A DNA stretch of 64,000 nucleotides, taken from assembly GCA_963614215.1 (NCBI GenBank), contig CAVECB010000001.1, forward strand, positions 1 through 64,000, given 5' to 3'. Position numbers and translations under genes: made by a program. This document shows, piece after piece, positions 8,212 through 16,624 of the stretch. The stretch comes from CAVAWX01 sp963614215 (GTDB lineage: Bacteria > Actinomycetota > Coriobacteriia > Coriobacteriales > QAMH01). The notes under the pieces were generated by a model. The model was not told the DNA's origin. It was given only the letters and a program-made list of their open reading frames with translations, and did not search any database. Within the stretch, counting starts at the first letter, position 1. The number at the start of each line of letters is the position of its first letter.

Positions 8212-8517
8212 AATTTTCTCCAAATCGCGGCGGCGCGAATTTGTGCAGATTCACAACGAACGCCGCCGTGCTTCACCAAAATATTTTCAGAAATGCGGCG
8301 CCCGTGTCCGCGCCGCGGCCTCTTCACCATCGTAAAACCCGCCGAAAACTCGCCCATTTCCGCTAAATCGCGCACGTTGACCTGCGTTTTTACATTTCCT
8401 ACAAAAAGAAGCGCCGAAGCAGTTGAGTTTTAATCACACGACGCCTACATCCCCCTTGACAGAATCTCCACAGGACTTCCCGAGCGAAGGCCTGCAAGAG
8501 AGAAAGAGGAGGACGTT
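8212..8517 (+). other. 306-bp intergenic stretch before the molybdoenzyme unit
   Basis: It is more AT-rich than its surroundings (8210-8440), with no protein gene on either strand that I would accept. A TTGACA at 8456-8461 is a perfect -35 hexamer, but no convincing -10 sits 16-18 nt downstream. A purine-rich GAGAGAAAGAGGAGG stretch just before 8518 serves as ribosome binding site for the next gene. Confidence 0.4.
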
Positions 8518-11010
8518 ATGGCAGATCACAAGCTCGAAGAGCTCTACCACAAGGGAGAGCTGACCTGGCAAGACGGCGAGTTCACCGTCGAGCGTGGCTT
8601 CCAGTGGACACCGCCCGGGTGCCACAACAGCTGCGGCATGCTCTATTACATGAAAGACGGCAAGCTCGACCACGCTGAAGGCGACCCGCTGTTCAGCTAC
8701 AACAAGGGCCGCCTGTGCTCGCGGTGCCTGAACCTGGTCGAGGCCGCCTACAACGAGGAGCGCCTGAAGTACCCCATGGTGCGCGACCGCAAGGACCGCG
8801 GCAACAAAGACGCGTGGCGGCGCGTGTCCTGGGACGAGGCGCTCGACATCATCGACGAGTACGTGAAGACTGAGATTGATGGCAAGGGCTACGGCCGCCA
8901 GACCATCTTCGGCATGGTGGGCACGGGCCGCAACATCTGCTGGCAGGTGCCCTGGATCATCAACAACGCCTTCGGTTCCCCCAACACCTTCTGCGCCTTG
9001 TTCTCGGGCGACTCGTGCGCGGTGCCCCGCACGGCCGCGACCGTCGCCATTATGGGCGGCTACCCCGTCTCGGACATGGGGCAGTTCAACGAGCAGATGA
9101 TGGACTACCCTGATTTCACCCCGCCGGGGACGATCCTCATCTGGGGCGCCAACCCCCTGAAATCCAACGCTGACTGCTTCCAGGGCTTTTGGATGACGGA
9201 CTGCTACAAGCAGGGTTCGAAGTTCGTCGTCGTCGACCCGATGATCAACTGGATGTCGGCCAAGGCCGAGGTGCAGATTCAGATTCGCCCCGGCACCGAC
9301 GCGGCCGTCGCCATGGCCATGAACCATGTAATTATCGAAGAGGATCTCTACGACCACAAGTTCGTGGAGGAGTGGTGCTACGGCTTTGAAGAGTGGTCCG
9401 AGCAGGTGAAGGACTGCACGCCCGAGTGGGCCGCCGAAATCGCCTGGTGCGATGCCGACGACATTCGCCGCGCCGCCCGCGTGATTGCCACGAACGGGGC
9501 ATGCGCCGCGCCCTTCGGCGTCTCCAACGACCAGAAGCGCAACGGCGTGTCCGCCTACCAGTCCATTTTCAACATGCTTGCCTTGACGGGCAACTACGAG
9601 AACCCCGGCGGCAACACCGTCGCCTACGACCCCTGGGGCACGGTCATGTCGTATGTGGCCGGCTGGGACGAAGGCGTGCTCACCGACGAGATGAAGGCCA
9701 AGCGCCTGGGCGATTCCGAGTTCCCCCTGCACTCCGTGGGCTTTTCCGCGCTGGGCCAAGGCGACGTCTTGCTGAAGGCGCTCGAGACCGGCCTGCCCGA
9801 GATGCGTATGTCCTTTGCGATGGGCACGAACCCCATCGTGAACATGGCGCCTGACGCCCCGCGCGTCTACAACGCCTTGATGAAGGTGCCGTTTGCCATC
9901 TGCTGCGACTACCGCATGACGCCCTACATCGAGGCTCTGTGCGACATGGTGCTGCCCATCGGCATGAGCTGGGAGCGCAACACCATTCGCTGCTGGTTTA
10001 CCCCCATGCGCGCGAGCCGCAAAATCTCGCAGTACTACGAGTGCAAGTCCGACGAGGAGATCGTCGCCTTGTTCCTGCAGCGCTTCAACAAGGAATGGGC
10101 AGATTCCAAGGGCATCGTCGACGACATCTCGATGATGGAATACATCATCGACTCCGCGCCCAACAAGACCTTCGACTACAAGACTCTGCTGGCAGGCCAG
10201 GCCGACGGCAAGAACTACGAGTGGCCTGAGCGCCCCTACGGCCAGCACGAGAAGGGCATGCTGCGCCCCGACGGCCAGCCCGGTTTTGCCACGACGACGG
10301 GCAAGATTGAACTTGACTGCACGATGTTTGCGATGCTGGGCCTGCCGTCCATGCCGTTTTACGAGGAGCCGTTCGAGTCGCCCGTGAGCCGCCCGGACCT
10401 GTTCGAGAAATACCCGCTGGTCCTGACGACCGGCGCGCGCAACTTCGAGTTCTTCCACTCCGAGCAGCGCGAGCAAAAGCACATGCGCTCTTTCTACCCG
10501 AACCCGCGCCTGCGCATCAACCCGGCCGATGCCAAGAAGTACGGCATCGAGGACGGCCAGTGGGTTTGGATTGAAAACGACCGCGGCCGCTGCCGTCAGG
10601 TCGCGATGGTCATGGAGGGCATGATGGAAGGCGTGATCGAGGGCGACCACGGCTGGTGGTTCCCCGAGCAGGAGGCCAACGCGCCCAGCCTGTTCGGCAC
10701 CTTCAACTCCAACATCAACAACCTGACCGAAAACGGCAACCCTGGCTGCTATTCCTTCGGCGCCGACTTCCGCTCGACGCTGGCAAAGGTCTACCCGTGC
10801 ACGCCGGAGAACAGCGTCGTCACGCCGGGCGAGCAGGTGGTCGAGCTGGGCGGCTTCAAAGAGCCCGAGTACACCAACCCCACCATCGCCGCCTACAACG
10901 GCCACACCTGGGCAAACCCGCCCGCGTCTGAGGTGCCCGCCGGGGGATATCCGGTGGGGGCGGCCGCGGAAAATGCGCCCGCAGCAGATACCGCCGTGGC
11001 CGGCGCCTAA
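8518..11010 (+). CDS. Cytosolic molybdopterin-dependent oxidoreductase (DMSO reductase family)
   Basis: An 830-residue bis-MGD molybdoenzyme large subunit without a Tat signal, hence probably cytosolic. The N-terminal Fe-S region reads PPGCHNSCGMLYY (C35, C39) and GRLCSRC (C67, C70). The spacing C35-x3-C39-x27-C67 matches the last three ligands of the family pattern, while the first ligand position is a proline. The molybdenum-ligand loop should be LFSGDSCAVPR (residues 161-171). Later segments include ILIWGANPLKSNAD, FVVVDPMINWMSAKAE and the C-terminal molydop-binding domain (LVLTTGARNFEFFHSEQR, then GQWVWIENDRG). The small Fe-S gene starts 17 nt downstream. Close relatives in Eggerthellaceae reduce or dehydroxylate aromatic substrates; the substrate here is unknown. 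Confidence 0.9.
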   Translation: MADHKLEELYHKGELTWQDGEFTVERGFQWTPPGCHNSCGMLYYMKDGKLDHAEGDPLFSYNKGRLCSRCLNLVEAAYNEERLKYPMVRDRKDRGNKDAWRRVSWDEALDIIDEYVKTEIDGKGYGRQTIFGMVGTGRNICWQVPWIINNAFGSPNTFCALFSGDSCAVPRTAATVAIMGGYPVSDMGQFNEQMMDYPDFTPPGTILIWGANPLKSNADCFQGFWMTDCYKQGSKFVVVDPMINWMSAKAEVQIQIRPGTDAAVAMAMNHVIIEEDLYDHKFVEEWCYGFEEWSEQVKDCTPEWAAEIAWCDADDIRRAARVIATNGACAAPFGVSNDQKRNGVSAYQSIFNMLALTGNYENPGGNTVAYDPWGTVMSYVAGWDEGVLTDEMKAKRLGDSEFPLHSVGFSALGQGDVLLKALETGLPEMRMSFAMGTNPIVNMAPDAPRVYNALMKVPFAICCDYRMTPYIEALCDMVLPIGMSWERNTIRCWFTPMRASRKISQYYECKSDEEIVALFLQRFNKEWADSKGIVDDISMMEYIIDSAPNKTFDYKTLLAGQADGKNYEWPERPYGQHEKGMLRPDGQPGFATTTGKIELDCTMFAMLGLPSMPFYEEPFESPVSRPDLFEKYPLVLTTGARNFEFFHSEQREQKHMRSFYPNPRLRINPADAKKYGIEDGQWVWIENDRGRCRQVAMVMEGMMEGVIEGDHGWWFPEQEANAPSLFGTFNSNINNLTENGNPGCYSFGADFRSTLAKVYPCTPENSVVTPGEQVVELGGFKEPEYTNPTIAAYNGHTWANPPASEVPAGGYPVGAAAENAPAADTAVAGA

Positions 11011-11027
11011 GAGAGGAGGAGCTAAAA

Positions 11028-11360
11028 ATGAGCGAGATGGGACTTTTCATCAACTACGACATGTGCTTCGGCTGCCGCTCGTGCGTGATGGCCTGCATCC
11101 AGGACAAGAAGTTGCCCGTGGGCGAGCGCGGCATAGAGCTCTACGAGTACGGCCCGCATAAAAACGTCGACGGCGATTGGGAGTACACCTTCCTGCCGGT
11201 GCCCACGCAGCTGTGCGATCTGTGCGCCGAGCGCGTCGAGTCCGGCAAGAAACCCGCCTGCGTGCACCACTGCCAGGCGGCGTGCATGGAGTTCGGGCCT
11301 GTGGAGGAGCTGGCGAAAAAGCTGCCGGACATGCCCCGCTCCACCCTGTTTTCCCTGTAA
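11028..11360 (+). CDS. Small 4Fe-4S ferredoxin-type electron-transfer subunit
   Basis: A 110-residue partner of the upstream molybdoenzyme. Cys13, Cys16, Cys19 and Cys23 form CFGCRSCVMAC, followed by CDLC (63, 66), Cys78, Cys82 and Cys86: nine cysteines, enough for two [4Fe-4S] clusters. This is about half the length of the usual DmsB/NrfC-type beta subunit (four clusters). It lies 17 nt downstream with a GAGAGGAGG ribosome binding site, so it is almost certainly cotranscribed. No membrane anchor subunit follows; an MFS gene does. The likely job is feeding electrons from a soluble cytoplasmic donor to the molybdoenzyme. Confidence 0.9.
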   Translation: MSEMGLFINYDMCFGCRSCVMACIQDKKLPVGERGIELYEYGPHKNVDGDWEYTFLPVPTQLCDLCAERVESGKKPACVHHCQAACMEFGPVEELAKKLPDMPRSTLFSL

Positions 11361-11481
11361 GGCACTTCTTTCCCTCGCGTCTCGCCCCCATCCTGCTTGT
11401 TTGTGGAAAAGGGGGCGGGGCGGGGCGCGCGGGAGATGTGCATGGCACATTGTTTTCTCTAATTAAGGAGGGTTAGCGAAA

Positions 11482-12738
11482 ATGCAATCGAAAATGATCA
11501 ACGGAGAGAAGGTGTACGGGTACCGCTGGGTCATCCTGTTTTTGTGCTTTCTCGCGGTGGTCGTGGTCAATGGTTCGACGCTGGTGTTTGCCGGCATGGC
11601 CACCTCGCTGCTCACGCCCGCCGAGGCGGGCGGTTACGGCCTGACGCCGCAGGAGTTCACCATCTTGAACAGCTGCTCGTACCTCACGGGCTTTTTGTTC
11701 TGCCTGCTGACGGGCACCTGGGCCGACCGCAAGGGCATCAAACAGGTCATGGTCATCGGCCTTGCCATATCTCTGGTCGGCGCGATTTTGCGCATCTTCA
11801 CCTCGGACTTCACCGGCATGTTCGTCACGTCCGTCATCTTCGGCTTCGGCCTGGCGGCGCTCAACGCGAACTCGGCCAAGATGCTGCGCCTGTGGTTCCC
11901 CGGCAACATGGTGGGTCTTGCCATGGGCATCTACCTGTGCGGCGCGACGCTTGGCTGCGCCGTGGCCGTGCCCGTGGCCTCCATGTTCACCAGCGTCCAG
12001 CCGGTGTTTGCCGGCGTGGCGGTGCTCTCGGCCATCTGCCTCGTGTTTTGGATCTTCCTCTACAAGAAGCATCCCGACAACGAGCAGCCCGTCGTGCAGC
12101 CCGTGGTGAAGCACCTGGGCATCGTCATGAAGTCCAAGAACCTCTGGATCGCCTGCCTCGTCATCGGCTTTGTCATGGCGGCCGGCGCGACCAACAACGG
12201 CAACCTCGTCGCGTGGATGTCGGGAGCCAAGGGCGTCGACGCGACGACTGCGGCGCTGGTTTCTTCCGTGTGCAACATCACCTGCTCGGTCGGCGGCGTG
12301 CTCTTCCCGGCCATCATCGCCAAGACGCACCGCGAGAAGCAGTGGCTGATTGCCCTGGGCATACTCGTGATCGCCGGCATCGCGGTCTACTACTTCGTGC
12401 TCGACGGCATGGGCACCGCGGTGGGCATCGCCATCGTCTCCATCTTCGTCGGCGGCGCCCTGCCCCTGTGCAAGGCCATGCCCGCCCAGCTGCCCGACAT
12501 CAAAGTCGAGCACGTGGGGGCGGCTGGCGGCCTGCACTCGACCGTGCAAAACGCCCTGGCGTTCCTCATCCCGTCTTTCGTTGTGGGTCCTCTGATCACC
12601 GGAGCGGACGGAACCATGAACTTCGACATGGTCCAGTACTGCTACATGGGACTTGTTGCCCTCATGGTCATCGCGGCCTTGTTCTTGCCCAAGCTGGCTA
12701 CGGGAGGTGAGGCCGACCAGGAGGAGTCTGAAGGGTAA
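11482..12738 (+). CDS. MFS transporter, probable substrate permease of the molybdoenzyme unit
   Basis: A 418-residue polytopic protein with about 12 hydrophobic segments. The MFS loop signature GTWADRKGIKQV follows TM2 (near residue 75), and a central cytoplasmic loop (YKKHPDNEQPVVQPVVKHLG) separates the two six-helix halves. The start is set by AAGGAGG at 11465-11471. The gap to the ferredoxin gene is 121 nt but on the same strand with no strong terminator. The position after a cytosolic reductase suggests it imports that enzyme's substrate or exchanges substrate and product. Specificity cannot be read from the sequence. Confidence 0.9.
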   Translation: MQSKMINGEKVYGYRWVILFLCFLAVVVVNGSTLVFAGMATSLLTPAEAGGYGLTPQEFTILNSCSYLTGFLFCLLTGTWADRKGIKQVMVIGLAISLVGAILRIFTSDFTGMFVTSVIFGFGLAALNANSAKMLRLWFPGNMVGLAMGIYLCGATLGCAVAVPVASMFTSVQPVFAGVAVLSAICLVFWIFLYKKHPDNEQPVVQPVVKHLGIVMKSKNLWIACLVIGFVMAAGATNNGNLVAWMSGAKGVDATTAALVSSVCNITCSVGGVLFPAIIAKTHREKQWLIALGILVIAGIAVYYFVLDGMGTAVGIAIVSIFVGGALPLCKAMPAQLPDIKVEHVGAAGGLHSTVQNALAFLIPSFVVGPLITGADGTMNFDMVQYCYMGLVALMVIAALFLPKLATGGEADQEESEG

Positions 12739-12931
12739 AAAGCCCTTCGCAAGCAGCGCATTTCCTTTCCCTTTCCTCAATGGCGATGCGCGAAGTGTCT
12801 GAGAGAGAGGCGTGCCGGCTGCACGAGAAGCCCCGATGGGCGGATCTGCGGTGCGGGGCGCCTTTTCTCTGTGTGAAGGCGGCTGGTGCGCGGCGGCGCG
12901 TCGCGGGGCAGATGAAGGAAGGCGGGCTATC

Positions 12932-13273
12932 ATGTGCTGGGCATGCAACCCTTTGTGCGGGCGGTGCAAGCCGCCGAAACGGCGCCGGGCGACGTGTTTC
13001 GCATGCGACGCAAGCGTGTTGTTTGGCAAGGAGGATTTTCTCGGCGCCGGACATGTGGCGTGCCCGACCTGCGGAGCCGATATCGACTTGACCCGTTTTT
13101 TGGCTCCCGTGAACTGCCGACACAGCGGGCTTGTCTGCGCATGGCCGTGCAAGCGCAGCGCCGAGGAGGGTTCGGGCGTTAGGAAGGATGAGGCGCAGTC
13201 CTGTCCTTACCACACCCCGGTGCGCAAAGACGGTAAAGACGACGGCGGCGAAAGAAGCGAGGAGGGGCGATGA
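12932..13273 (+). CDS. Cys-rich 113-residue protein with four CxxC pairs
   Basis: A small basic protein beginning MCWACNPLCGRC. Its 12 cysteines include CxxC pairs at 2-5, 9-12, 22-25 and 44-47, then Cys62, 69, 73 and 91, a pattern suited to zinc ribbons or Fe-S binding. The tail after residue 78 is polar and low in order. I chose the ATG at 12932 because GAAGGAAGG lies about 9 nt upstream and the cysteine pattern starts exactly there; a longer in-frame reading from 12812 adds cysteine-poor residues. The stop overlaps the next gene's start (ATGA, 13270-13273), so the two are translationally coupled. I do not recognise a characterised family. Confidence 0.7.
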   Translation: MCWACNPLCGRCKPPKRRRATCFACDASVLFGKEDFLGAGHVACPTCGADIDLTRFLAPVNCRHSGLVCAWPCKRSAEEGSGVRKDEAQSCPYHTPVRKDGKDDGGERSEEGR

Positions 13274-14154
13274 TTCGCTACACGATACCCGGGATGACGG
13301 AGTTTCCCGACCTCTGCCTGCTGTTTTGCAGCCTGTGGCGCAAGCAACCCGACATGTTCTTTGCCGACGTGGCGATAGAAAGCGTCTACGGCGGCTTTCC
13401 CGGCAGCCGGCTGGGCGGCGGGCGCAACAACGCAGGCTCGCAGATGGATGCCGCGCAGGTGGCCGAGATGCTCGGCCGCTACAACGAGCTGGGTATAGGC
13501 TGCAACGCGACGTTCACGAGCCAGCACGCGGGCTGCGACGAGCTGGCCGAGGGCAGCTATGGGCGGATGCTGCTGGAGACGCTTGCTGCAGGTGAGGGCA
13601 ACGGGGCGATTTTGTGGTCTGACGAGCTGGCAGATTGCGTGCGCCGCGATTTCCCGGGGCTTGTGCTCGTGGCCTCGACGACCAAGGAGCTGGCAGACGT
13701 TGCGCAGACAGAGGCGCTGCTCGGGCGCTACGATCGCGCCGTTCTCGAGTACAACATCGTCCACGACGCTGGAAAACTCGCGTGCATCACCCGCCCCGAG
13801 GGCCTCGAGATCATGGTGAACGAGTATTGCACCCTGCATTGCCCTTGGCGCCGCGAGCACTACGCGGACGTGAGCCGCTGCCAGCACGAGGGGCGGGTGT
13901 CGGCCTTTGCTTGTCGCCACGAGCCCGCCCCGCAGGCGCATGGCTTTTTGCAGGGCCTGGTCGACGGCGAGGTGTTTTTGAAGAACGCCCGGGTGCGCGC
14001 CATCGCCGAGGAGTACGGCGTCGAGCATTTCAAGATAGTGGGCCGCGGACTGGAGCGCTACGACGTCGTGGATGCGCTGCTGTACTACCTCGTGCAACCC
14101 GACTGCTGGTACGAGGTCCGCGACTTCCTCATCCGGCACCGCTACCTCGGGTAG
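13270..14154 (+). CDS. U32-peptidase-like protein with four conserved-type cysteines
   Basis: A 294-residue protein of unknown function that resembles the U32 collagenase/UbiU-UbiV TIM-barrel family: alternating beta/alpha segments, VNEYCTLHCPWRREHY around residues 183-198 (U32 family: N.xC...CPxR..H), and FKIVGRGLERYDVV near the C-terminus. Cys187, Cys191, Cys204 and Cys215 are spaced x3, x12, x10, compatible with an Fe-S cluster such as those in UbiU/UbiV and some tRNA hydroxylases. No signal peptide. It is translationally coupled to the Cys-rich gene and lies between the molybdoenzyme unit and its likely regulator. I infer a radical or oxygen-independent modification role but cannot name a substrate. 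Confidence 0.6.
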   Translation: MIRYTIPGMTEFPDLCLLFCSLWRKQPDMFFADVAIESVYGGFPGSRLGGGRNNAGSQMDAAQVAEMLGRYNELGIGCNATFTSQHAGCDELAEGSYGRMLLETLAAGEGNGAILWSDELADCVRRDFPGLVLVASTTKELADVAQTEALLGRYDRAVLEYNIVHDAGKLACITRPEGLEIMVNEYCTLHCPWRREHYADVSRCQHEGRVSAFACRHEPAPQAHGFLQGLVDGEVFLKNARVRAIAEEYGVEHFKIVGRGLERYDVVDALLYYLVQPDCWYEVRDFLIRHRYLG

Positions 14155-14156
14155 GG

Positions 14157-14241
14157 GGTGCGGGTACAGGCGCGGGCAGAGGCGCGGACGAAAACGCGGG
14201 CACAGGCGCGGACAGAGGCGCGAACGGCAACGCGGATGGCA
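14157..14241 (+). repeat. Degenerate GC-rich tandem repeat
   Basis: Alternating units of the type GCGCGGACA-GAG and GCGGGCACAG, several in a row, directly after the U32-like stop codon. It resembles the tract encoding the DegV tail and may be an expansion prone to length change. Confidence 0.6.
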
Positions 14242-14265
14242 GCGTGGACGACATGCGGGCGACGC

Positions 14266-14271
14266 TATACT
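14266..14271 (+). promoter_or_regulatory. -10 element of the PucR-type regulator gene
   Basis: TATACT, with a poor -35 (TGGACG at 14245-14250, spacing 15). It is about 47 nt upstream of the chosen GTG start. Confidence 0.4.
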
Positions 14272-14317
14272 ATCCGCAGCATATCCACGCTGTTTCGCGC
14301 AAAGGAGGCCGAAGGCC

Positions 14318-15967
14318 GTGGCACATGAACAGGGCTTGCGCCGCATGCCCATCTGCACCGTCAACCTCGTCTTGTCCTGGCTGCCCGACTACGAGCTGCT
14401 CTCCGTCCCGCGCAATCTGGAGCGCGCGGTGGACTGGTGCGGCGTCGTCGGCATCGATCTCTCGGAGACGGGCATCGACCCTGCCTGCGTGCTCTACCTG
14501 CTCGACACAGACGAGCTGCGGCGCATCGGCACCTTGCCGGAAGGCTCGCTGGGCCTTCTTGCCGTGGGTGCCGACGAGCTTTTCTCTGTGAAATCGCCGC
14601 CCTTCGACCCGTCGCTGCTCGACCGCCTCATCGTCGTGCGCGACCCCGGCATGAAGAACTTCTGCCAGCGCCTGCAGTCGCTCGTGCAGTCCAAGCTTTT
14701 CGCCTTCAAGCGCCTGGAGCTGGAAAGCGAGGCGATCATCTCGCGCGGCGGCTCTGCTCAAGACCTCGTGGACCTTTTCGAGCCGCTGTTCGGCAATTGG
14801 ATAAACATTTCGGACGCCACCTACAACCTGATCGCCTACACGCGCCACATCGACCCGCCCGACCCCTTGAGTCAAAGCCTGCTCGAGCACGGCTGCCACC
14901 TGCCGAGCGCCGTGGACACCGCGCACCGCCGCGGCATCTTCAACGAGTGGAAAAAGCAGGAGGGGGTGCGCGCCTTCGAGCCAGACGAGACCGTGGGCCA
15001 CCCCTACATCACGGCGGTCTTGAAGGTTGGCGATGTGTACTACGGGCACATCGTCGCCGTTTTGAACAACGCGCCGTACTCGCCAGGGATTCACGACCTG
15101 TTCGCGGCTTTTGCCTCCTATGTGAACGGCCTTTTCGACCACACGAGCAAGCTTCGTGCCAACGGCCTTGCCCCCTACCAGCACTTCATCGAGTTGCTGT
15201 TGTCCGGCGAGGAGGTGAACGCGATGTACGTGGAAAGCCAGGTGGAGATACTCGGCATCCCTGCCGAGGGGTATTTCCACATGGCGGCCATCGACTATTT
15301 TGGCGGCGAGTGCAGCACCCAGCCCCTGCACCTAGTCTCGATGCTGAAGTCGAGCATCCCCGACGCCTTGCCGTTGATATACCGGGGCAGCATCCTCGTT
15401 TTGTTTCATTCGAGGGAGGCCGAGCCCGGGCGCGAGCACGAGCTTTTCCAAAAACTCGATGCTTTCTGCGAGCGCTATTCGTGCACCGCGCTGGTCTCGG
15501 GGCTGTGCCGTCGGATTGCCGACATCCACCATCTCTACCAGCAGACCCAGGTGGTGCGCCGCTACCAGGGGGTCGTGCGTGAGTGCTTCGCCATCTCGGG
15601 GGAGGAGGTGCGCCTGTACTATTTCCACGACGCGTTCAGCTTCTATTGCTGCGACCTCGGGCGCAAAAACGACGCCTTCCTCGCGCGCTGCCTGGAAAAC
15701 ACCCCGCTCGACCGTATCGCCGAGGCCGACCACAGCCACGACGTAAACGACGTGAAGCTGCTCTACTGCTTTTTGCGCCTGGAGCGCAAGGCCACGCCGA
15801 CGGCGGAGCTGTTGCACATGCACCGCAACAACGTGCTCTACCGTATCGGCAACATCGAGAAGCGCTTTGCCCTCGATTTGTCGAGTTTCGGCGTGCGCCA
15901 GAGCCTGCTGAACTACTACCGCCTGAAGATGCTGCACAGCGCGGAGTTCCGCAAGCTGCTGGAGTAG
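14318..15967 (+). CDS. PucR/CdaR-type transcriptional regulator
   Basis: A 549-residue regulator. The C-terminal 60 residues contain the PucR helix-turn-helix: LLYCFLRLERKATPTAELL, then HRNNVLYRIGNIEKRF and RQSLLNYYRLKML, matching the family's HRNTLxYRLxxIE...LxxAL pattern. The N-terminal 400 residues are a sensor region without recognised membrane segments, so it should be cytosolic. I chose the GTG at 14318 because AAAGGAGG at 14301-14308 is placed 9 nt upstream; upstream in-frame sequence is an arginine-rich translation of the repeat tract. It follows the molybdoenzyme unit on the same strand with its own promoter, so it most likely controls that unit in response to its substrate. Confidence 0.85.
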   Translation: MAHEQGLRRMPICTVNLVLSWLPDYELLSVPRNLERAVDWCGVVGIDLSETGIDPACVLYLLDTDELRRIGTLPEGSLGLLAVGADELFSVKSPPFDPSLLDRLIVVRDPGMKNFCQRLQSLVQSKLFAFKRLELESEAIISRGGSAQDLVDLFEPLFGNWINISDATYNLIAYTRHIDPPDPLSQSLLEHGCHLPSAVDTAHRRGIFNEWKKQEGVRAFEPDETVGHPYITAVLKVGDVYYGHIVAVLNNAPYSPGIHDLFAAFASYVNGLFDHTSKLRANGLAPYQHFIELLLSGEEVNAMYVESQVEILGIPAEGYFHMAAIDYFGGECSTQPLHLVSMLKSSIPDALPLIYRGSILVLFHSREAEPGREHELFQKLDAFCERYSCTALVSGLCRRIADIHHLYQQTQVVRRYQGVVRECFAISGEEVRLYYFHDAFSFYCCDLGRKNDAFLARCLENTPLDRIAEADHSHDVNDVKLLYCFLRLERKATPTAELLHMHRNNVLYRIGNIEKRFALDLSSFGVRQSLLNYYRLKMLHSAEFRKLLE

Positions 15968-16073
15968 GGACGCCGCCCCGCCGCATCACCCCGTGACTGG
16001 GCACTGCCCCGCCGCCCCGGCCGCGCTTGGCACCAAAACATCGATACGCCGCCCCGCGCCTGAAAATTGGTGC

Positions 16074-16101
16074 TTGACAAAAAGTTCGCAGCGGTTAACA
16101 T
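16074..16101 (+). promoter_or_regulatory. feoA promoter
   Basis: Perfect -35 TTGACA (16074-16079), 16-nt spacer, -10 TAACAT (16096-16101). The operator at 16106-16126 covers the expected start point. Confidence 0.7.
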
Positions 16102-16105
16102 CTTG

Positions 16106-16126
16106 GTTTGCATAGGCTAACTTTAC
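16106..16126 (+). promoter_or_regulatory. Probable metal-repressor operator upstream of feoA
   Basis: A 21-bp imperfect palindrome centred on GC-ATA-GGC with the half site GGCTAACTT. It matches the site in front of feoB (16577-16597) at about 17 of 21 positions. The half site AGGCTAAC resembles one arm of the DtxR/IdeR consensus. Its position just downstream of the -10 suits iron-dependent repression. Confidence 0.65.
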
Positions 16127-16255
16127 CGACAGGGCTGCGGCGTGTGCGCGAAGACGCGGCAGCTGGAGGCGACGCGGCGCAGAAGCGCTGCGAGACGAGG
16201 CGCCACCACGGCTCGCATGCGGGCGCAGGCGGCGCGACACGGACACGAGAGGCGG

Positions 16256-16489
16256 ATGGTGAAGATGACCTTGAACGACGTGAAGACCGGCGACTCCTGC
16301 GAGGTCGTGAGGCTCAACGACACGGGCCAGACCCGGCGCCGCATCATGGACATGGGCATCACGAAGGGCGCGAAAATCTCGGTGCAAAAGGTCGCGCCCC
16401 TGGGCGACCCCATCGAGTTGAACGTGCGTGGCTACCACCTCAGCCTGCGCAAATCCGACGCGCGCGGCATCGAGGTCGTGCCCGCGTAG
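16256..16489 (+). CDS. feoA: Ferrous iron transport protein FeoA
   Basis: A 77-residue SH3-like cytosolic protein that supports FeoB-mediated Fe(II) uptake. The family pattern is visible: MTLNDVKTGDSCEVVRL, then RRRIMDMGITKGAKISVQKVAPLGDPIELNVRGYHLSLRKSDA. I chose the ATG at 16256 (a second in-frame ATG is at 16265); longer readings add an arginine-rich stretch with no homologous character. The gap from its promoter gives a leader of about 150 nt. feoB follows 135 nt downstream with its own copy of the operator, so feoB may be separately controlled. Confidence 0.9.
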   Translation: MVKMTLNDVKTGDSCEVVRLNDTGQTRRRIMDMGITKGAKISVQKVAPLGDPIELNVRGYHLSLRKSDARGIEVVPA

Positions 16490-16576
16490 GGCGCACGGCA
16501 CCAAGGCGCCGCACATCGCGGCGTATCCGGCACACAAGCGGGCGGTCCGCAAGGCCGCCCTCTTTTAGGTAGCAAG

Positions 16577-16597
16577 GTAAGCAGAGGCTAACTTCAC
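16577..16597 (+). promoter_or_regulatory. Second copy of the feo operator, upstream of feoB
   Basis: It shares GT-nn-GCA-n-AGGCTAACTT-n-AC with the feoA site. It lies 28 nt before the feoB start codon, overlapping the region where a promoter or leader would be. Confidence 0.6.
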
Positions 16598-16624
16598 GCC
16601 TCACACGAAAGGAGTTTCACGGAC

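Noticed and set aside
8434..10905. 823-codon minus-strand open frame opposite the molybdoenzyme
   Set aside because: Antisense shadow; the plus strand encodes a clear molybdoenzyme with motifs over its whole length.
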